A stretch of DNA of 64,000 bases from JBCBSP01 sp964550935 (GCA_964550935.1 CAZKBB010000004.1:15844-79843), one strand, 5' to 3'. Counted from the stretch's first letter, positions 9,201 to 18,535 are shown. A program made the numbers and translations. The notes: generated by a model not told the origin, from the letters alone.

Positions 9201-9640
9201 CTGCGCAAGTCGAACGAGAAGGCGCCGTCGCGCGGGCGAGCAAAGGCCTCCGCCACACGCGCCTTGGCGGCCTGACGCGCGAGGGTTCGCGTGCGCTCCT
9301 CCTCGGCGGTGCGGATCACAGCCGCCACAAGGCCGGTGTCTTCATCGCGCACGGTGAAGATTCGCGCGTCGAAAGCGGTGTTGTCAGCGCGCACCAGGCG
9401 CGCCGCGTCCGGCGTGGCGGAGGCCTCTCTCCCGCGCGCCCATTTGGCGATCGCCGCCTCAGCGGGGCGGGCGTAAAAACTCGACAGGGCCTGGCCGACC
9501 GCCACGTCGGCCGCAATCGCCAGATCGCGTTCGAAGGCCGGGTTCACCGCTGTGATCACGCCGTCGCGATCCAGCACGGCCGCCGCATCAGGCGCGGCGT
9601 GGAACAGAGCCTTGAAAATGCCGGGCGCGCCGTCGCTCAT
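6287..9640 (-). CDS. Soluble multi-PAS sensor histidine kinase
   Basis: A 1117-residue kinase with no signal peptide or membrane segment. About seven PAS/PAC repeats can be read: roughly 10-120, 130-250, 255-360, 365-480, 490-610, 620-740 and 745-860. Several end in the PAC signature (GVARDITEER, GFISDISEARR, GVVVDISPERR, ILVDVTDKLAAER). A HisKA domain follows (AAVASHDLQEPLRKIS, phospho-acceptor His), then HATPase_c with N box NLISNALKYRKG, G1 VADDGIGLD and G2 GTGIGLAICQQVV. The layout resembles bacteriophytochrome-related HisKA kinases. No response regulator is adjacent, so its partner is encoded elsewhere. The ligands are unknown; no PAS domain shows an evident haem or flavin motif. Confidence 0.93.
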   Translation of the reverse strand: MSDGAPGIFKALFHAAPDAAAVLDRDGVITAVNPAFERDLAIAADVAVGQALSSFYARPAEAAIAKWARGREASATPDAARLVRADNTAFDARIFTVRDEDTGLVAAVIRTAEEERTRTLARQAAKARVAEAFARPRDGAFSFDLRSGDGLVSGCLTDFLGAGSDGAATRSDWLRALHRDDRAAVQAALEALQAEGRGASAVACRVALEGHETRWLRLEMHAAARGEDGRASRVTGVARDITEERALEGRLAALQERLDAAISGARLESWEYDFSADEGAFDPEAWRARLHPDDVERVYSAFMGLQFGGRFDELYRYKDEDRGWVRRRSFGRRLVEDPSRPGVRAAGFGYDLADASGAPRGFSRDIMLREAVDAAGLSAWSYDFKVRELTLTGAVVRRLGLGEHEAVLPIEDWRARLHAGEEGEMDAATVGLASGETVEAVYRIRAEAGDYRWLQLRGRAFVQDADGAPLRAAGFISDISEARRMEAALEESRELIDRAAQAGDLAFWEMDLVNGRNISTGALVTRLHGCEDARLARSMDEWLDHVHPDDRVALSEAREAYLTSGDRPCTTVYRVWAPALGEWRTMRSTGRVVRRDVDGTPLRAVGVSIDATETESLKAELVSRERDLEDAIHAGVVGIWLYDHRTGVQSVKGEVLKWFDHSLDDAEVSPEEWRAIVHPEDRGLTREAHLRLGRGETYPAFEFRMRAPDGWRWVRAQGRPTAFAEDGSALRSAGVVVDISPERRLAEALREESGRLEAIYRQTPAMMHSIDMTGAIVQVSDYWLKHMGYQRDEVIGRRSSDFLTEQSARRAIEEVLPAFWRDGVCTDVHYEMVRKDGAVIDVLLSARLERDAAGEPLKSHAILVDVTDKLAAERALQRHAGELERTNRELDRFAAVASHDLQEPLRKISAFASLVRRRYGAKLDPEGERSLDYLVDAAGRMRGLIEDLLAYARTSSREMERVAVDLSAMATEVLEALGLPIAECQADVRVGDLPMVEGDPALLRLLLQNLISNALKYRKGDGPRIEVTAERDEDRWRFTVADDGIGLDEAFAEKIFAPFQRLHGREDYEGTGIGLAICQQVVERHGGEIWVESTPGEGARFHFTLPAARAGASEAAA

Positions 9641-9801
9641 GGGGGTCCAGTGCTTTGCTTTCCGCCCGAATAGGTGCGATTCGAGAAAAACCGGGTTAAC
9701 GCCGACTGATTGAGCGGGCGCCGGGGATGCTGGTCAAGATCGCTGCAGGCGTTAGGCTGGCCGCCGACATCTTGAGATCAAAGAGCGCCGGAGCTGACGC
9801 C

Positions 9802-11646
9802 TTGACCGCGAGCAATCCCATTTTGGAAGTCGACAATCTCGACGTGCGCTTCGCCACGCCTGACGGCGAGGTCCACGCGGTGCGCGGGATCAGCCTGGCG
9901 ATCGAGCCCGGCGAGTGTCTGGCGGTCGTGGGCGAGTCCGGGTCGGGCAAGAGCCAGACCTTCCTCGCCGCGATGGGGCTTCTGGCCTCCAACGGCAAGG
10001 CGACCGGTTCGATCCGCTACGCCGGCCAGGAAATACTGGGCTTGAGCCCCGGCAAGCTGAACCGGGTGCGCGGCAAGTCCATGACGATGATCTTCCAGGA
10101 CCCGCTCACCTCGCTCACCCCGCACATGCGCGTGGGCGATCAGCTCCAGGAAGTGCTCGCGCGCCACATGAAGCTTCGCGGAGAGGCCGCGCAGAAGCGC
10201 TGCGTGGACTGGCTGGAGCGCGTGCGCATCCCCGAAGCGCGCCGTCGCCTGAGCCAGTATCCCCACGAGCTGTCAGGGGGCATGCGCCAGCGCGTGATGA
10301 TCGCCATGTCCATGCTATGCGAGCCCGACCTGCTGATCGCCGATGAGCCGACCACCGCGCTCGACGTCACCGTGCAGGCCCAGGTGCTCGACATCATGGA
10401 CGAGCTCAAAGCCGAGACCGGCGCGGCGATAGCGCTGATCACCCACGACATGGGCGTCGTCGCGCGCATGGCCGACCGCGTGGAGGTGATGCGCTACGGC
10501 GAGTACGTCGAAAGCGGCGACGTCTACTCGATCTTCGAGGCACCGTCGCACGCCTACACCAAGATGCTGCTGGACGCGATGCCGCGCATCGACCAGCCCG
10601 ACAAGCCCGGGCACGCCGCGCTGCCGGCCTATGAGCCGCGCTCCGGCGAGGACGCCCTTCTCAAGGTGGACGACGTGAAGGTCCACTTCCCGGTCAAGGT
10701 CGGCGGCGGGCTGTTTCCCACCCACAAGCCCTTGCGCGCGGTGGATGGGGTGAGTTTCGAGCTGCGCGGCGGCGAGACGATCGGCATCGTTGGCGAGTCC
10801 GGCTGCGGCAAGTCCACGCTGGCGCGCGCCGTGCTGCGCCTGGTCCCGGCGAGCGCCGGCTCGGTCAGCTGGATCGGCAAGGACTTGCTCTCGCTAGGCG
10901 GCTCGAAGCTGCGCGAGCAGCGCGAAGACCTTCAGATCGTGTTCCAGGACCCGCTGGCGAGCCTGAACCCGCGCATGACGATCGGCGCCTCCATCGCCGA
11001 GCCGATGCGGGTGTTCCGCAAGGCCCTCTCCTCGAAGGAGCGCGAAGTGGAGGTGAAGTCGATGATGGACCGGGTCGGCCTCGACCCGAACATGATCAAC
11101 CGCTACCCTCATGAACTGTCCGGCGGCCAGAACCAGCGCGTGGGCATCGCGCGGGCCATGATCCTGCGGCCGAAGCTGGTGATCTGCGACGAGGCGGTCT
11201 CCGCCCTCGACGTGTCGATCCAGGCCCAGATCATCGATCTCCTGATCGGGCTGCAGCGCGATTTCGACCTGTCGATGATGTTCATCTCCCACGACCTCTC
11301 GGTCGTGCGCGAGGTCTCCCACCGGGTCATGGTGCTCTATCTCGGCCGCGTGGTGGAGGTGGCCGACCGCCAGGCGATCTACGAGGATGCGCGCCATCCC
11401 TACACCGAGGCGCTGATCTCGGCGGTGCCGATCCCCGATCCGCGCGTTGAGAAGACGCGCGAGCGCCTGAAGCTGCAGGGCGATCTTCCAAGCCCGCTCG
11501 ACAGCCGGGCGGGCCTGCGCTTCATGAAGTCCAAGCTGATCGACGACCCGGACGCTGAGCAATACCGTCCGAAGCTGATCGAGGTGGCGCCGGGTCACTG
11601 GGTCGCCGAGCACGATCCGATCGAAGAGGTCGTGGAGCCGGCCTGA
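9802..11646 (+). CDS. Peptide-type ABC transporter, two fused ATPase domains
   Basis: A protein of about 614 residues with two full nucleotide-binding domains of the dipeptide/oligopeptide/nickel family, fused as in YejF. Domain 1 has Walker A GESGSGKS, signature LSGGMRQRV and Walker B LLIADEPT. Domain 2 has Walker A GESGCGKS, signature LSGGQNQRV and Walker B LVICDEAVSALD. Each is followed by the oligopeptide-type C-terminal extension (HPYTEALISAVPIPDP). I prefer the TTG at 9802 because GGAG lies about 9 bases upstream and homologues begin just before the first beta strand. An ATG at 9727 would add 25 residues with no obvious ribosome site. No permease or binding protein is adjacent. Confidence 0.92.
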   Translation: MTASNPILEVDNLDVRFATPDGEVHAVRGISLAIEPGECLAVVGESGSGKSQTFLAAMGLLASNGKATGSIRYAGQEILGLSPGKLNRVRGKSMTMIFQDPLTSLTPHMRVGDQLQEVLARHMKLRGEAAQKRCVDWLERVRIPEARRRLSQYPHELSGGMRQRVMIAMSMLCEPDLLIADEPTTALDVTVQAQVLDIMDELKAETGAAIALITHDMGVVARMADRVEVMRYGEYVESGDVYSIFEAPSHAYTKMLLDAMPRIDQPDKPGHAALPAYEPRSGEDALLKVDDVKVHFPVKVGGGLFPTHKPLRAVDGVSFELRGGETIGIVGESGCGKSTLARAVLRLVPASAGSVSWIGKDLLSLGGSKLREQREDLQIVFQDPLASLNPRMTIGASIAEPMRVFRKALSSKEREVEVKSMMDRVGLDPNMINRYPHELSGGQNQRVGIARAMILRPKLVICDEAVSALDVSIQAQIIDLLIGLQRDFDLSMMFISHDLSVVREVSHRVMVLYLGRVVEVADRQAIYEDARHPYTEALISAVPIPDPRVEKTRERLKLQGDLPSPLDSRAGLRFMKSKLIDDPDAEQYRPKLIEVAPGHWVAEHDPIEEVVEPA

Positions 11647-11736
11647 CCGGCGCGCTCAGGTGACCGCGAATTCATTTGCCCCCATGCGCGCCCTGGCTAG
11701 CTTCGATGCGCAGTGTCAGCGTCTGAGGAGACGGTC

Positions 11737-14682
11737 TTGATCGCACACGCCCTGCGCCGGTTTCAGCGCCGCTTCACGCTCACGCTCGCCGCGCCGCTCA
11801 TCGCGCTCGCCGCCTGCCAGCCGGGTGAGGATCCGGGCGCGGCCGAGACCGGCGTCTGGGCGCATGAGCAAAGCGACATCGCGCCGGATCCGGCCGTGGT
11901 CTACGGCGTGTTCGAGAACGGGCTGCGCTACGCCGTCCTGGAGAACGACACCCCCACGGGCGCGGCGTCGGTCCGCCTCATCATCGGCGCGGGCTCGCTC
12001 GCCGAGGACGAGGACCAGCGCGGGCTCGCCCACTTCCTCGAACACATGGCCTTCAACGGTACGACGCACGTGCCCGAGGGCGAGATGGTGCCGATTCTGG
12101 AGCGCTACGGCCTGGCCTTCGGGCCGGACACCAACGCCTTCACGGGCTTCGACGTCACCGGCTATCAGCTCGACCTGCCCTCCACCGAGCCGGAGGTGGT
12201 CGACGCCGCGCTCTTCCTGATGCGCGAGACCGCCTCGGAGATGACGCTGTCGGGCGAGGCGATCGAGCGCGAGCGCGGCGTGATCCTGTCGGAGCGGCGC
12301 ACCCGGGACACGCCGATCGCGCGCTTCTTCGAGCGCTATCGCGAGACGCTCTACCCCGGAACGCTGATCCCTGAGCGCAGCCCGATCGGGCTGCCCGAGG
12401 TGATCGAAACCGCCGGGCCTGATCCGTTCGAGCGCTTCTACGAGGACTTCTACCGCCCCGACAACGCGATGATCGTGGTGGTCGGCGACATCGACGCGGG
12501 CGATATCGAGCGCCGGCTGGCCGAGGGCTTCGCGATGGATCTGCCGGGCGTCGAGCTTGATCAGGTCCCCGCCTTCGCAGACTGGCGCGCACCCGACGAG
12601 CCCGCGCCGGTCGTCGATATCGGCGAACTTCAGCCCGACGCCGCGCCGGCCTTCACCGTGTTCGAGGACGCCGACGTGGTGACCATCCTGGCCATCGACG
12701 CGATCTCGCGCGGGACGCCGGAGCCGGACACGATCGCGTCGCGGCGCGAGGATCTGTTGACCCGCATCGGCGGCGCAATCCTGCAGCGCCGGCTGCAGCG
12801 CGATATCAATCGCGGGGTCTCCCCGCTTGTGAACATCTCGGTCAGCCATGGGCTCGATTTCGACATCGCCCGGCGCGCCAACATGACCGCCGTCACCTCG
12901 CCGGACCGCTGGCGCGAGGCGCTCGCCGCGCTGGAGACCGAGCTGCGCCGGGCGCGCGAGTACGGCTTCACCCAAGCCGAGCTCGACGAGCAGCTGGCCG
13001 AGATCCGCACCGCGCTGCGCGACGCCGCGGCCCAGGCCGACACCCGCGACAGCGCCCGGCTCGCCGATGCGATCTGGTCGGCGGCGTTCAACGACGAGGT
13101 CTTCTCCCACCCGCGCGACGCGCTGGAGCGCTTCGAAGGCTACGCCGACGGGCTGACCGTGGAGGCGGTCGAGGCCGCGTTCGAAACCGCCTGGAGCGCA
13201 TCCGAGCCGCAGGTCTTCCTGGCGATCGAAAGCGCCCCTCGAGGCGGAGAAGCCGCGCTGGAGGACGCCTGGCGCGTCTCGCGTAGCGAGCCAGTGGAGC
13301 CGCCCGAGGAAGTCGTCGCGCAGGCCTTCGCCTATGACGATTTCGGCCCGGCCGGCCAGGTCGCCTCGCGCACCGAGATCGAGGATCTGGGCGCGACGCG
13401 CGTCACGTTCGAGAACGGCGTCGTGCTGACGGTGAAACCGACCGATTTCGAGGACGCGGTGATCCGCGCGCGGGCCGATTTCGGCCGCGGCGATCTGGCG
13501 CCCCAGCCCAGCCCTGCGGCGAACTCCATCCTCGGCTCCGCCTTCCAAGGCGCCGGGCTGGAGGCCCATGACCGCGAGGAGCTGGAGCGCATCCTGGCGG
13601 GACGCTCGGTCGGCTACGGGCTCGGGGTGGCCCCGAACAGGTACTACTTCTCCAACACCACCACGCCTGAGGATTTCGAGCTTCAGATGCAGGTCTGGGC
13701 GGCCTTCATGACCGCCCCGGCCTGGCGCGACGACGGGCTCAATCAATTCCGCGCGGTCGCGGGCGAGTTGCGCCGGGCGCAGAACGCCTCGGCGGTGCAG
13801 GTGGTCGGCGCGCGGGTCTCGCGCATGCTCAGAAGCGGCGACCCGCGCTGGGGCTTCCCGACCGAAGCCGAAGTCGCCGCCTTCACCATGGACCACGCCC
13901 GCGAGATGCTGGAGGGGCCGCTCAAACGCGCACCCCTCGAGGTGACCATCGTGGGCGATGTGGACTTGGCGCGCGCGATCGAGGTCGTCGGCGCGACTTT
14001 AGGGGCCCTGCCTGCGCGCGACGCGGCCTGGCCGGAATACCCGGAAAACGCCGAGATCGCCTTTCCCGAGCCCAACGAAACCCCGGAGATCGTGCGCTTC
14101 AACGGCGAGCCCGGCCAGGGCATGGCGAACCTGTTCTGGAAGACCGACGACGCCGGCGACATCACGCGGGCGCGGGCGCTCAATCTGCTCGCGGCGGTGT
14201 ACGATCTGAAGGCCACCGAGCGCTTTCGCGAGCGCGACGCCTCGACCTATTCGGCCATCGTGTCGAACCTGGAGAGCGACGCCTTCCCGGGCTACGGCTA
14301 TGTCTGGGTCGGGCTCGACGTGGACGCCGGCGTGGTCTCCGACATGTACGCGATCGCCGAGGAGCTGGCTCTGGACATCGCCGAGGGCCGGGTGAGCGGC
14401 GACGAGATCGCGCGCGCGCGCACGCCGATCCTCGAGCGCATCGAGGAAAGCCTTGAGAGCAATCGCTACTGGCTGTCGGCCCTGTCGCGCTCGCACGCCG
14501 AGCCGGATCGGCTGGCGCGCATCCGCACGCGAGAGGCCGACTACCGCACCATCACGCCGGAGACGATCTCACAGCTCGCCGCGCGCTATCTGGCGCCGGG
14601 CTCGGCCTTCAAGACGAGCCTTTATCCGCAAGGCGCCGAAATCGACGCGCCGAACGAGGACTTCGAAACGGGAGGAGAATGA
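11737..14682 (+). CDS. M16 family zinc metallopeptidase, lipoprotein
   Basis: A protein of about 981 residues with two M16 (pitrilysin/PqqL-like) halves. The inverted zinc motif is HFLEH at about residues 99-103 in HFLEHMAFNGT, and the first half carries the usual following Glu-rich helix (ERERGVILSERR). The second half lacks the metal motif, as expected. The start is taken as TTG 11737: GAGGAG lies six bases upstream, and it gives a clean lipoprotein signal ending LIALAAC. A GTG at 11713 is in frame but has no such site. The stop overlaps the next peptidase gene, so the two are translated together. It probably degrades peptides in the periplasm. Confidence 0.93.
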   Translation: MIAHALRRFQRRFTLTLAAPLIALAACQPGEDPGAAETGVWAHEQSDIAPDPAVVYGVFENGLRYAVLENDTPTGAASVRLIIGAGSLAEDEDQRGLAHFLEHMAFNGTTHVPEGEMVPILERYGLAFGPDTNAFTGFDVTGYQLDLPSTEPEVVDAALFLMRETASEMTLSGEAIERERGVILSERRTRDTPIARFFERYRETLYPGTLIPERSPIGLPEVIETAGPDPFERFYEDFYRPDNAMIVVVGDIDAGDIERRLAEGFAMDLPGVELDQVPAFADWRAPDEPAPVVDIGELQPDAAPAFTVFEDADVVTILAIDAISRGTPEPDTIASRREDLLTRIGGAILQRRLQRDINRGVSPLVNISVSHGLDFDIARRANMTAVTSPDRWREALAALETELRRAREYGFTQAELDEQLAEIRTALRDAAAQADTRDSARLADAIWSAAFNDEVFSHPRDALERFEGYADGLTVEAVEAAFETAWSASEPQVFLAIESAPRGGEAALEDAWRVSRSEPVEPPEEVVAQAFAYDDFGPAGQVASRTEIEDLGATRVTFENGVVLTVKPTDFEDAVIRARADFGRGDLAPQPSPAANSILGSAFQGAGLEAHDREELERILAGRSVGYGLGVAPNRYYFSNTTTPEDFELQMQVWAAFMTAPAWRDDGLNQFRAVAGELRRAQNASAVQVVGARVSRMLRSGDPRWGFPTEAEVAAFTMDHAREMLEGPLKRAPLEVTIVGDVDLARAIEVVGATLGALPARDAAWPEYPENAEIAFPEPNETPEIVRFNGEPGQGMANLFWKTDDAGDITRARALNLLAAVYDLKATERFRERDASTYSAIVSNLESDAFPGYGYVWVGLDVDAGVVSDMYAIAEELALDIAEGRVSGDEIARARTPILERIEESLESNRYWLSALSRSHAEPDRLARIRTREADYRTITPETISQLAARYLAPGSAFKTSLYPQGAEIDAPNEDFETGGE

Positions 14683-14684
14683 TC

Positions 14685-16619
14685 ATGACGACCAGGATCG
14701 CGACCGCCGCCGCGCTCGCTGCGCTGGCCGCCGCTTCGGGCGCTCACGCGCAAGAGGCCGAGCGGATCACCGAGGGCAATCTGGTGATGGAGAACATCCC
14801 GGAGATACCGGCCGAGGTGACAGAGCGCCTGCGCCAGTATCAGAACATGCGCGGCCACGCCTTCCAGGGCTTCGACCGCCAGGGCGGGATCTACATCTCC
14901 ACGCGCTTCGGCGAGACCAGCCAGATCCACCAGGTCTCCGAGCCCCTGGGCGCGCGCCGGCAGATCACCTTCTATGACGAGCCGGTGGGCGGCGCGGCGC
15001 CGCAGCCCGGCGGAGACGGCGTGTTCGCCTTCGCCAAGGACACCGGCGGGGATGAGTACTTCCAGGGCTATCTCTACGACCCAGAGGACGGCTCGGTCGA
15101 TCAATTCACCGAGGCGGGCACGCGCAACGGCGCGCTGAGCTGGTCCGACGACGGCTCGCGGCTGGCCTGGTACGTCTCCACCGAGGCCGATCCGAACTGG
15201 GACGTGATGGTCGCCGAGGCCGGCGCGCTGTCCGACGCGCGTCTGGCCCATGACGGCGAAGGCGCGCTCTTCCCGGGCGACTGGTCGCCGGACAACACCC
15301 GGATCCTGCTCCAGCGCTACTACTCGATCACGCACTCCGACATCTTCGTGCTCGACGTCGACGGCGGCGAGGTGACCGAGATCAATCCGGACGCCGACGT
15401 GGCCTATGGCGGCCAGGTCTTCGCCGCGGACGGCGAAAGCGTCTACGCCATCACCGACGAGGACACCGAATTCCGCCGCGTCGCCGAATTCGATCTGGAG
15501 ACCGGCGAGAGGCGCTGGGTCACGCCCGAGCACGGCTGGGACGTGTCCGAGATGGCGCTGTCGCCCGACGGTGAGACCCTGGTCTATGCGCTGAACGCCG
15601 GGGGTCTGACCGAGATCCACCTGATCAACCCGCAAACCGGGGAGACGGTCGAGGCGCCCGAGCTGCCCGCGCCCGGCCTTGCGGTCGGGTTCGAGTTCGA
15701 CGAGGCCGGCGAGACGGTCGGCTTCACCTACAACGCCTCGGTCTCGCCCTCGGACGCCTGGACCTTCGACCTCGACACCGGCGCGCTGACGCGCTGGACC
15801 ATGGCCGAGACCGGCGGGCTCGACCCGGAGACCTTCACCGCGCCGGAGCTGATCAGCTATGAAAGCTTCGACGGGCTGGAGATTCCCGCCTTCGTCTACA
15901 CGCCCGAAGGCGAGGGCCCGCACCCGGTCATCGTGGACATTCACGGCGGGCCGGAAAGCCAGGAGCGCCCGAGCTTCAACTCGCGCATCCAGTACTGGGT
16001 CAACGAGCTGGGCGTGGCGGTGATCACGCCGAACGTGCGCGGCTCGGCCGGGTACGGCAAGGCGTACGTCACCCTCGACAACGCCATGAAGCGCGAGGAT
16101 TCGGTGCGCGACATCGGGGCGCTTCTGGACTGGATCGAGGCGCGCGAAGACCGCTTCGACGCCGGACGCGTCTCGGTCTATGGCGGCTCCTACGGGGGCT
16201 ACATGGTGCTGGCGAGCCTGGTGCACTATTCCGACCGGCTCGCCGGCGGGGTCAACATCGTGGGCATCTCCAGCTTCGTGACCTTCCTGGAGAACACCGC
16301 CGGCTATCGCCGCGATCTGCGTCGTCCGGAGTATGGCGACGAGCGTGATCCGGAGATGCGCGCCTTCCTGGAACGCATCTCGCCGCTGAACAACGCAGAA
16401 GAGATCACCGCGCCGCTGTTCATCATCCAGGGCGCGAACGACCCGCGCGTGCCCGCCTCGGAGGCCGACCAGATCCTGGCCGCCATGCGCGAGCAGGACG
16501 TGGAGGCCTGGTATCTCCTGGCGTTGGACGAGGGTCACGGCTTCCGCAAAAAATCCAACCGGGACTTCCAGCGCGCCGCCGAAACCTTGTTCCTCGAGGA
16601 TATTCTGGAACTCGACTAG
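14685..16619 (+). CDS. S9 family serine peptidase, secreted
   Basis: A prolyl-oligopeptidase-family enzyme of about 644 residues with a Sec signal peptide ending AHAQ. An N-terminal beta-propeller with WSDDGSRLAWY and LSPDGETLVYAL repeats is followed by the alpha/beta-hydrolase domain: HGGPES oxyanion region, nucleophile Ser in GGSYGGYM (about residue 502), Asp in GANDPRVP and His in DEGHGF. The gene overlaps or abuts the M16 gene. An ATG at 14679 overlaps its stop, but GGAGGA at 14671-14676 is better spaced for the ATG at 14685. M16 and S9 together look like a periplasmic peptide-degradation pair. Confidence 0.93.
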   Translation: MTTRIATAAALAALAAASGAHAQEAERITEGNLVMENIPEIPAEVTERLRQYQNMRGHAFQGFDRQGGIYISTRFGETSQIHQVSEPLGARRQITFYDEPVGGAAPQPGGDGVFAFAKDTGGDEYFQGYLYDPEDGSVDQFTEAGTRNGALSWSDDGSRLAWYVSTEADPNWDVMVAEAGALSDARLAHDGEGALFPGDWSPDNTRILLQRYYSITHSDIFVLDVDGGEVTEINPDADVAYGGQVFAADGESVYAITDEDTEFRRVAEFDLETGERRWVTPEHGWDVSEMALSPDGETLVYALNAGGLTEIHLINPQTGETVEAPELPAPGLAVGFEFDEAGETVGFTYNASVSPSDAWTFDLDTGALTRWTMAETGGLDPETFTAPELISYESFDGLEIPAFVYTPEGEGPHPVIVDIHGGPESQERPSFNSRIQYWVNELGVAVITPNVRGSAGYGKAYVTLDNAMKREDSVRDIGALLDWIEAREDRFDAGRVSVYGGSYGGYMVLASLVHYSDRLAGGVNIVGISSFVTFLENTAGYRRDLRRPEYGDERDPEMRAFLERISPLNNAEEITAPLFIIQGANDPRVPASEADQILAAMREQDVEAWYLLALDEGHGFRKKSNRDFQRAAETLFLEDILELD

Positions 16620-16649
16620 CCCCTCGCGCGCTCGTCATCTGACCGCTGC

Positions 16650-16684
16650 GCCGGTCCGGCCCGATGTGTTCGGTCCGGACCGGC
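16650..16684. terminator. Hairpin after the peptidase pair
   Basis: GCCGGTCCGG (16650-16659) and CCGGACCGGC (16675-16684) form a perfect 10-bp stem with a 15-base loop, about 30 bases after the S9 peptidase stop. No T-run follows. A second hairpin (16703-16723, GTCGATGC/GCATCGAC with loop TTTCG) lies between it and the next gene and could be either the real terminator or a structured leader. Confidence 0.4.
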
Positions 16685-16744
16685 CGGGCGACAGATCGTC
16701 AGGTCGATGCTTTCGGCATCGACGCATCGCACGGAGCCCTCGCC

Positions 16745-17482
16745 ATGACCCGCATCGCCCTTACGCTTTCCGCCTGCTCGGCCGCGCTGGCGCTGAGCGC
16801 CTGTGACATGGCCGCGCCGGGCTCTGACGACGCTTCCGAGGAGACCTCTGCGCAAAGCGGTGAAACCGCCGCGGCGCCTGAACCCGACGAAACGCTCGAT
16901 CCGGCCGAAGACGCCACCGGCGAGGCTCTGCCCGACCCGGTCGCGGAGTCCGGTCCGCCGTCGGTGGATCGCCAGATCGCCGCCATCGTCGAAGAGGCGC
17001 GCGCGTGCGACAGCGACGCTGAAGGCGGGCTCGATTTCGAAGCCCCCGAGATGACCGCCGGCGAGACCGAGGCCGCGCACAACCTCATGGAGGCCGAGGC
17101 GCTGATGGACGCCGCCGCGACGGCGGACTGCTTCTATTCGCTGCCGTCGGGGCTGTATTTCCGAGTGGACCGGCCGGTCGAGGACGCGTTCTCGCCCGTC
17201 ACCGGCGACCAGGTCGAGGTGCATTACGAAGGCCGCCTGCCAGACAGGACGGTGTTCGACTCCTCCTATGACCGCGGCCAGCCCGCGGTCTTCCCGTCCG
17301 ACCGGTTGATCCAGGGCTGGGTCCAGGCCCTGCCGCTGATGAATGTCGGCGAGCAATGGACGCTCGTGATCCCGCCCGAGCTCGGCTATGGCGAGCAGGG
17401 CACGCCCGGCGGTCCGATCGGGCCGAACGAGGCGCTGATCTTCAAGGTGGAGCTTCTGGGGCTTCCAGGCGCGCCCCGCTAG
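16745..17482 (+). CDS. FKBP-type peptidyl-prolyl isomerase, lipoprotein (first of pair)
   Basis: A protein of about 245 residues: lipoprotein signal MTRIALTLSACSAALALSAC, an acidic Ala/Glu/Pro-rich linker to about residue 70, a helical region, and a C-terminal FKBP domain (VEVHYEGRLPDRTVFDSSYDRG, then PLMNVGEQWTLVIPPELGYGEQG). It catalyses prolyl cis-trans isomerisation in the periplasm while anchored to a membrane. The start at 16745 is chosen because the signal peptide begins there and GGAG lies upstream. The open frame extends further upstream without support. It is paralogous to the next gene, from a local duplication. Confidence 0.92.
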   Translation: MTRIALTLSACSAALALSACDMAAPGSDDASEETSAQSGETAAAPEPDETLDPAEDATGEALPDPVAESGPPSVDRQIAAIVEEARACDSDAEGGLDFEAPEMTAGETEAAHNLMEAEALMDAAATADCFYSLPSGLYFRVDRPVEDAFSPVTGDQVEVHYEGRLPDRTVFDSSYDRGQPAVFPSDRLIQGWVQALPLMNVGEQWTLVIPPELGYGEQGTPGGPIGPNEALIFKVELLGLPGAPR

Positions 17483-17587
17483 GGCGACGGCGCTGCGTTT
17501 CGGCGGACCTGCGACGGGTCGACCCGGACCGCGCGCGCACCTATGTTGCGCGTCGATTTCCATACCGTCCGGGAGCCTTCTCACGCC

Positions 17588-18535
17588 ATGACCCGTTTCG
17601 CCTCCTCCGCCTGCATCGCCGCCCTCATGCTTGGCCTCGCCGCCTGCGACGCCCAATCCGGCGGCGAGCCTGACGACGCCGCGCAGAACCAGGCGGCGAC
17701 CGCCGGCGAGCAAAGAGGCGAGCCAACCGCCGCCGCGGATGCGGACTGGGATGCAGCCCTGCCCCCGGTCTCCGAGATCACTGCGATCGAAGACCCCTCA
17801 GAGCGCTCGGCCCGGCTGCGCGAGCGCATCGCCGCGCTCGACGCGCATATCCGCGCCATCGCGCAGGAGCAGCTCGGCCCCCTTCAGGTCGAGCTCGTTG
17901 AGCTGCGCCAACTCGCCGACCAGGCCGAGCAGGCCGCGCTTCAGGCGGTGATCGACGCGGCGCGCCCGATCGCGGCCGAAGCGCGCGCGTGCGGCTATGA
18001 CGGCGACGGCGAGATCGCGTTCGATCCGTCTACGCTTGATATCGAGGCCGAGAGCGAGGCTGAGCGCAACGCCGCGATTGAGGAGGCCTACTTCGCCGCC
18101 GTCAGCGAGGCCGCATGCGTCTACGCCTTCGATAGCGGGCTTCATGTGCGCGTGGTGGAGGCCGTGGAGGACGCACCCTCGCCGGAGATCGGCGACCGCG
18201 TCACGGTCCATTACAACGGCACGCGCCCTGACGGGACGGTGTTTGATTCCTCCATCGAGCGCGGGGAACCCATTACCTTCCCCACCGACGGTGTGATCCC
18301 AGGCTGGCGCCAGGCTCTGCCGCTCATGCGCGAGGGCGAAGAGTGGACGCTCTTCATTCCCGCGCGCCTGGCCTACGGCGAACAGGGCGCGGGCGGGGGC
18401 CGGATCGGCCCGAATCAGGCGCTGCGCTTCGATGTCAGCCTCCTGGACCTGCCCGACGCCCCGGATGCGGACGCGCCGGACCTGCAAGCGCAGAACGGCG
18501 ACGGCGAGGCCGACGCCGACGAGGCGCCGCAGTGA
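17588..18535 (+). CDS. FKBP-type peptidyl-prolyl isomerase, lipoprotein (second of pair)
   Basis: A protein of about 315 residues with the same layout as its neighbour: lipobox LAAC after a signal peptide starting MTRFASSACIAAL, acidic linker, then helices (about 60-110, heptad-like with many Gln/Glu/Leu, suggesting dimerisation), a Cys-containing segment EARACGYDGDGEIAFDP, and an FKBP domain (VTVHYNGTRPDGTVFDSS, LPLMREGEEWTLFIPARLAYGEQG). The shared EARACxxDxxGxxxF motif before the FKBP domain shows common descent with the first copy. The stop overlaps the argE start. A short charged tail follows the FKBP fold. Confidence 0.92.
   Translation: MTRFASSACIAALMLGLAACDAQSGGEPDDAAQNQAATAGEQRGEPTAAADADWDAALPPVSEITAIEDPSERSARLRERIAALDAHIRAIAQEQLGPLQVELVELRQLADQAEQAALQAVIDAARPIAAEARACGYDGDGEIAFDPSTLDIEAESEAERNAAIEEAYFAAVSEAACVYAFDSGLHVRVVEAVEDAPSPEIGDRVTVHYNGTRPDGTVFDSSIERGEPITFPTDGVIPGWRQALPLMREGEEWTLFIPARLAYGEQGAGGGRIGPNQALRFDVSLLDLPDAPDADAPDLQAQNGDGEADADEAPQ

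Noticed and set aside
11716..13896. 726-codon open frame on the reverse strand, and similar long frames opposite other genes
   Set aside because: It lies fully opposite the M16 peptidase gene, has Arg/His/Gly-rich shadow composition and no domain. High GC makes long antisense frames common here.
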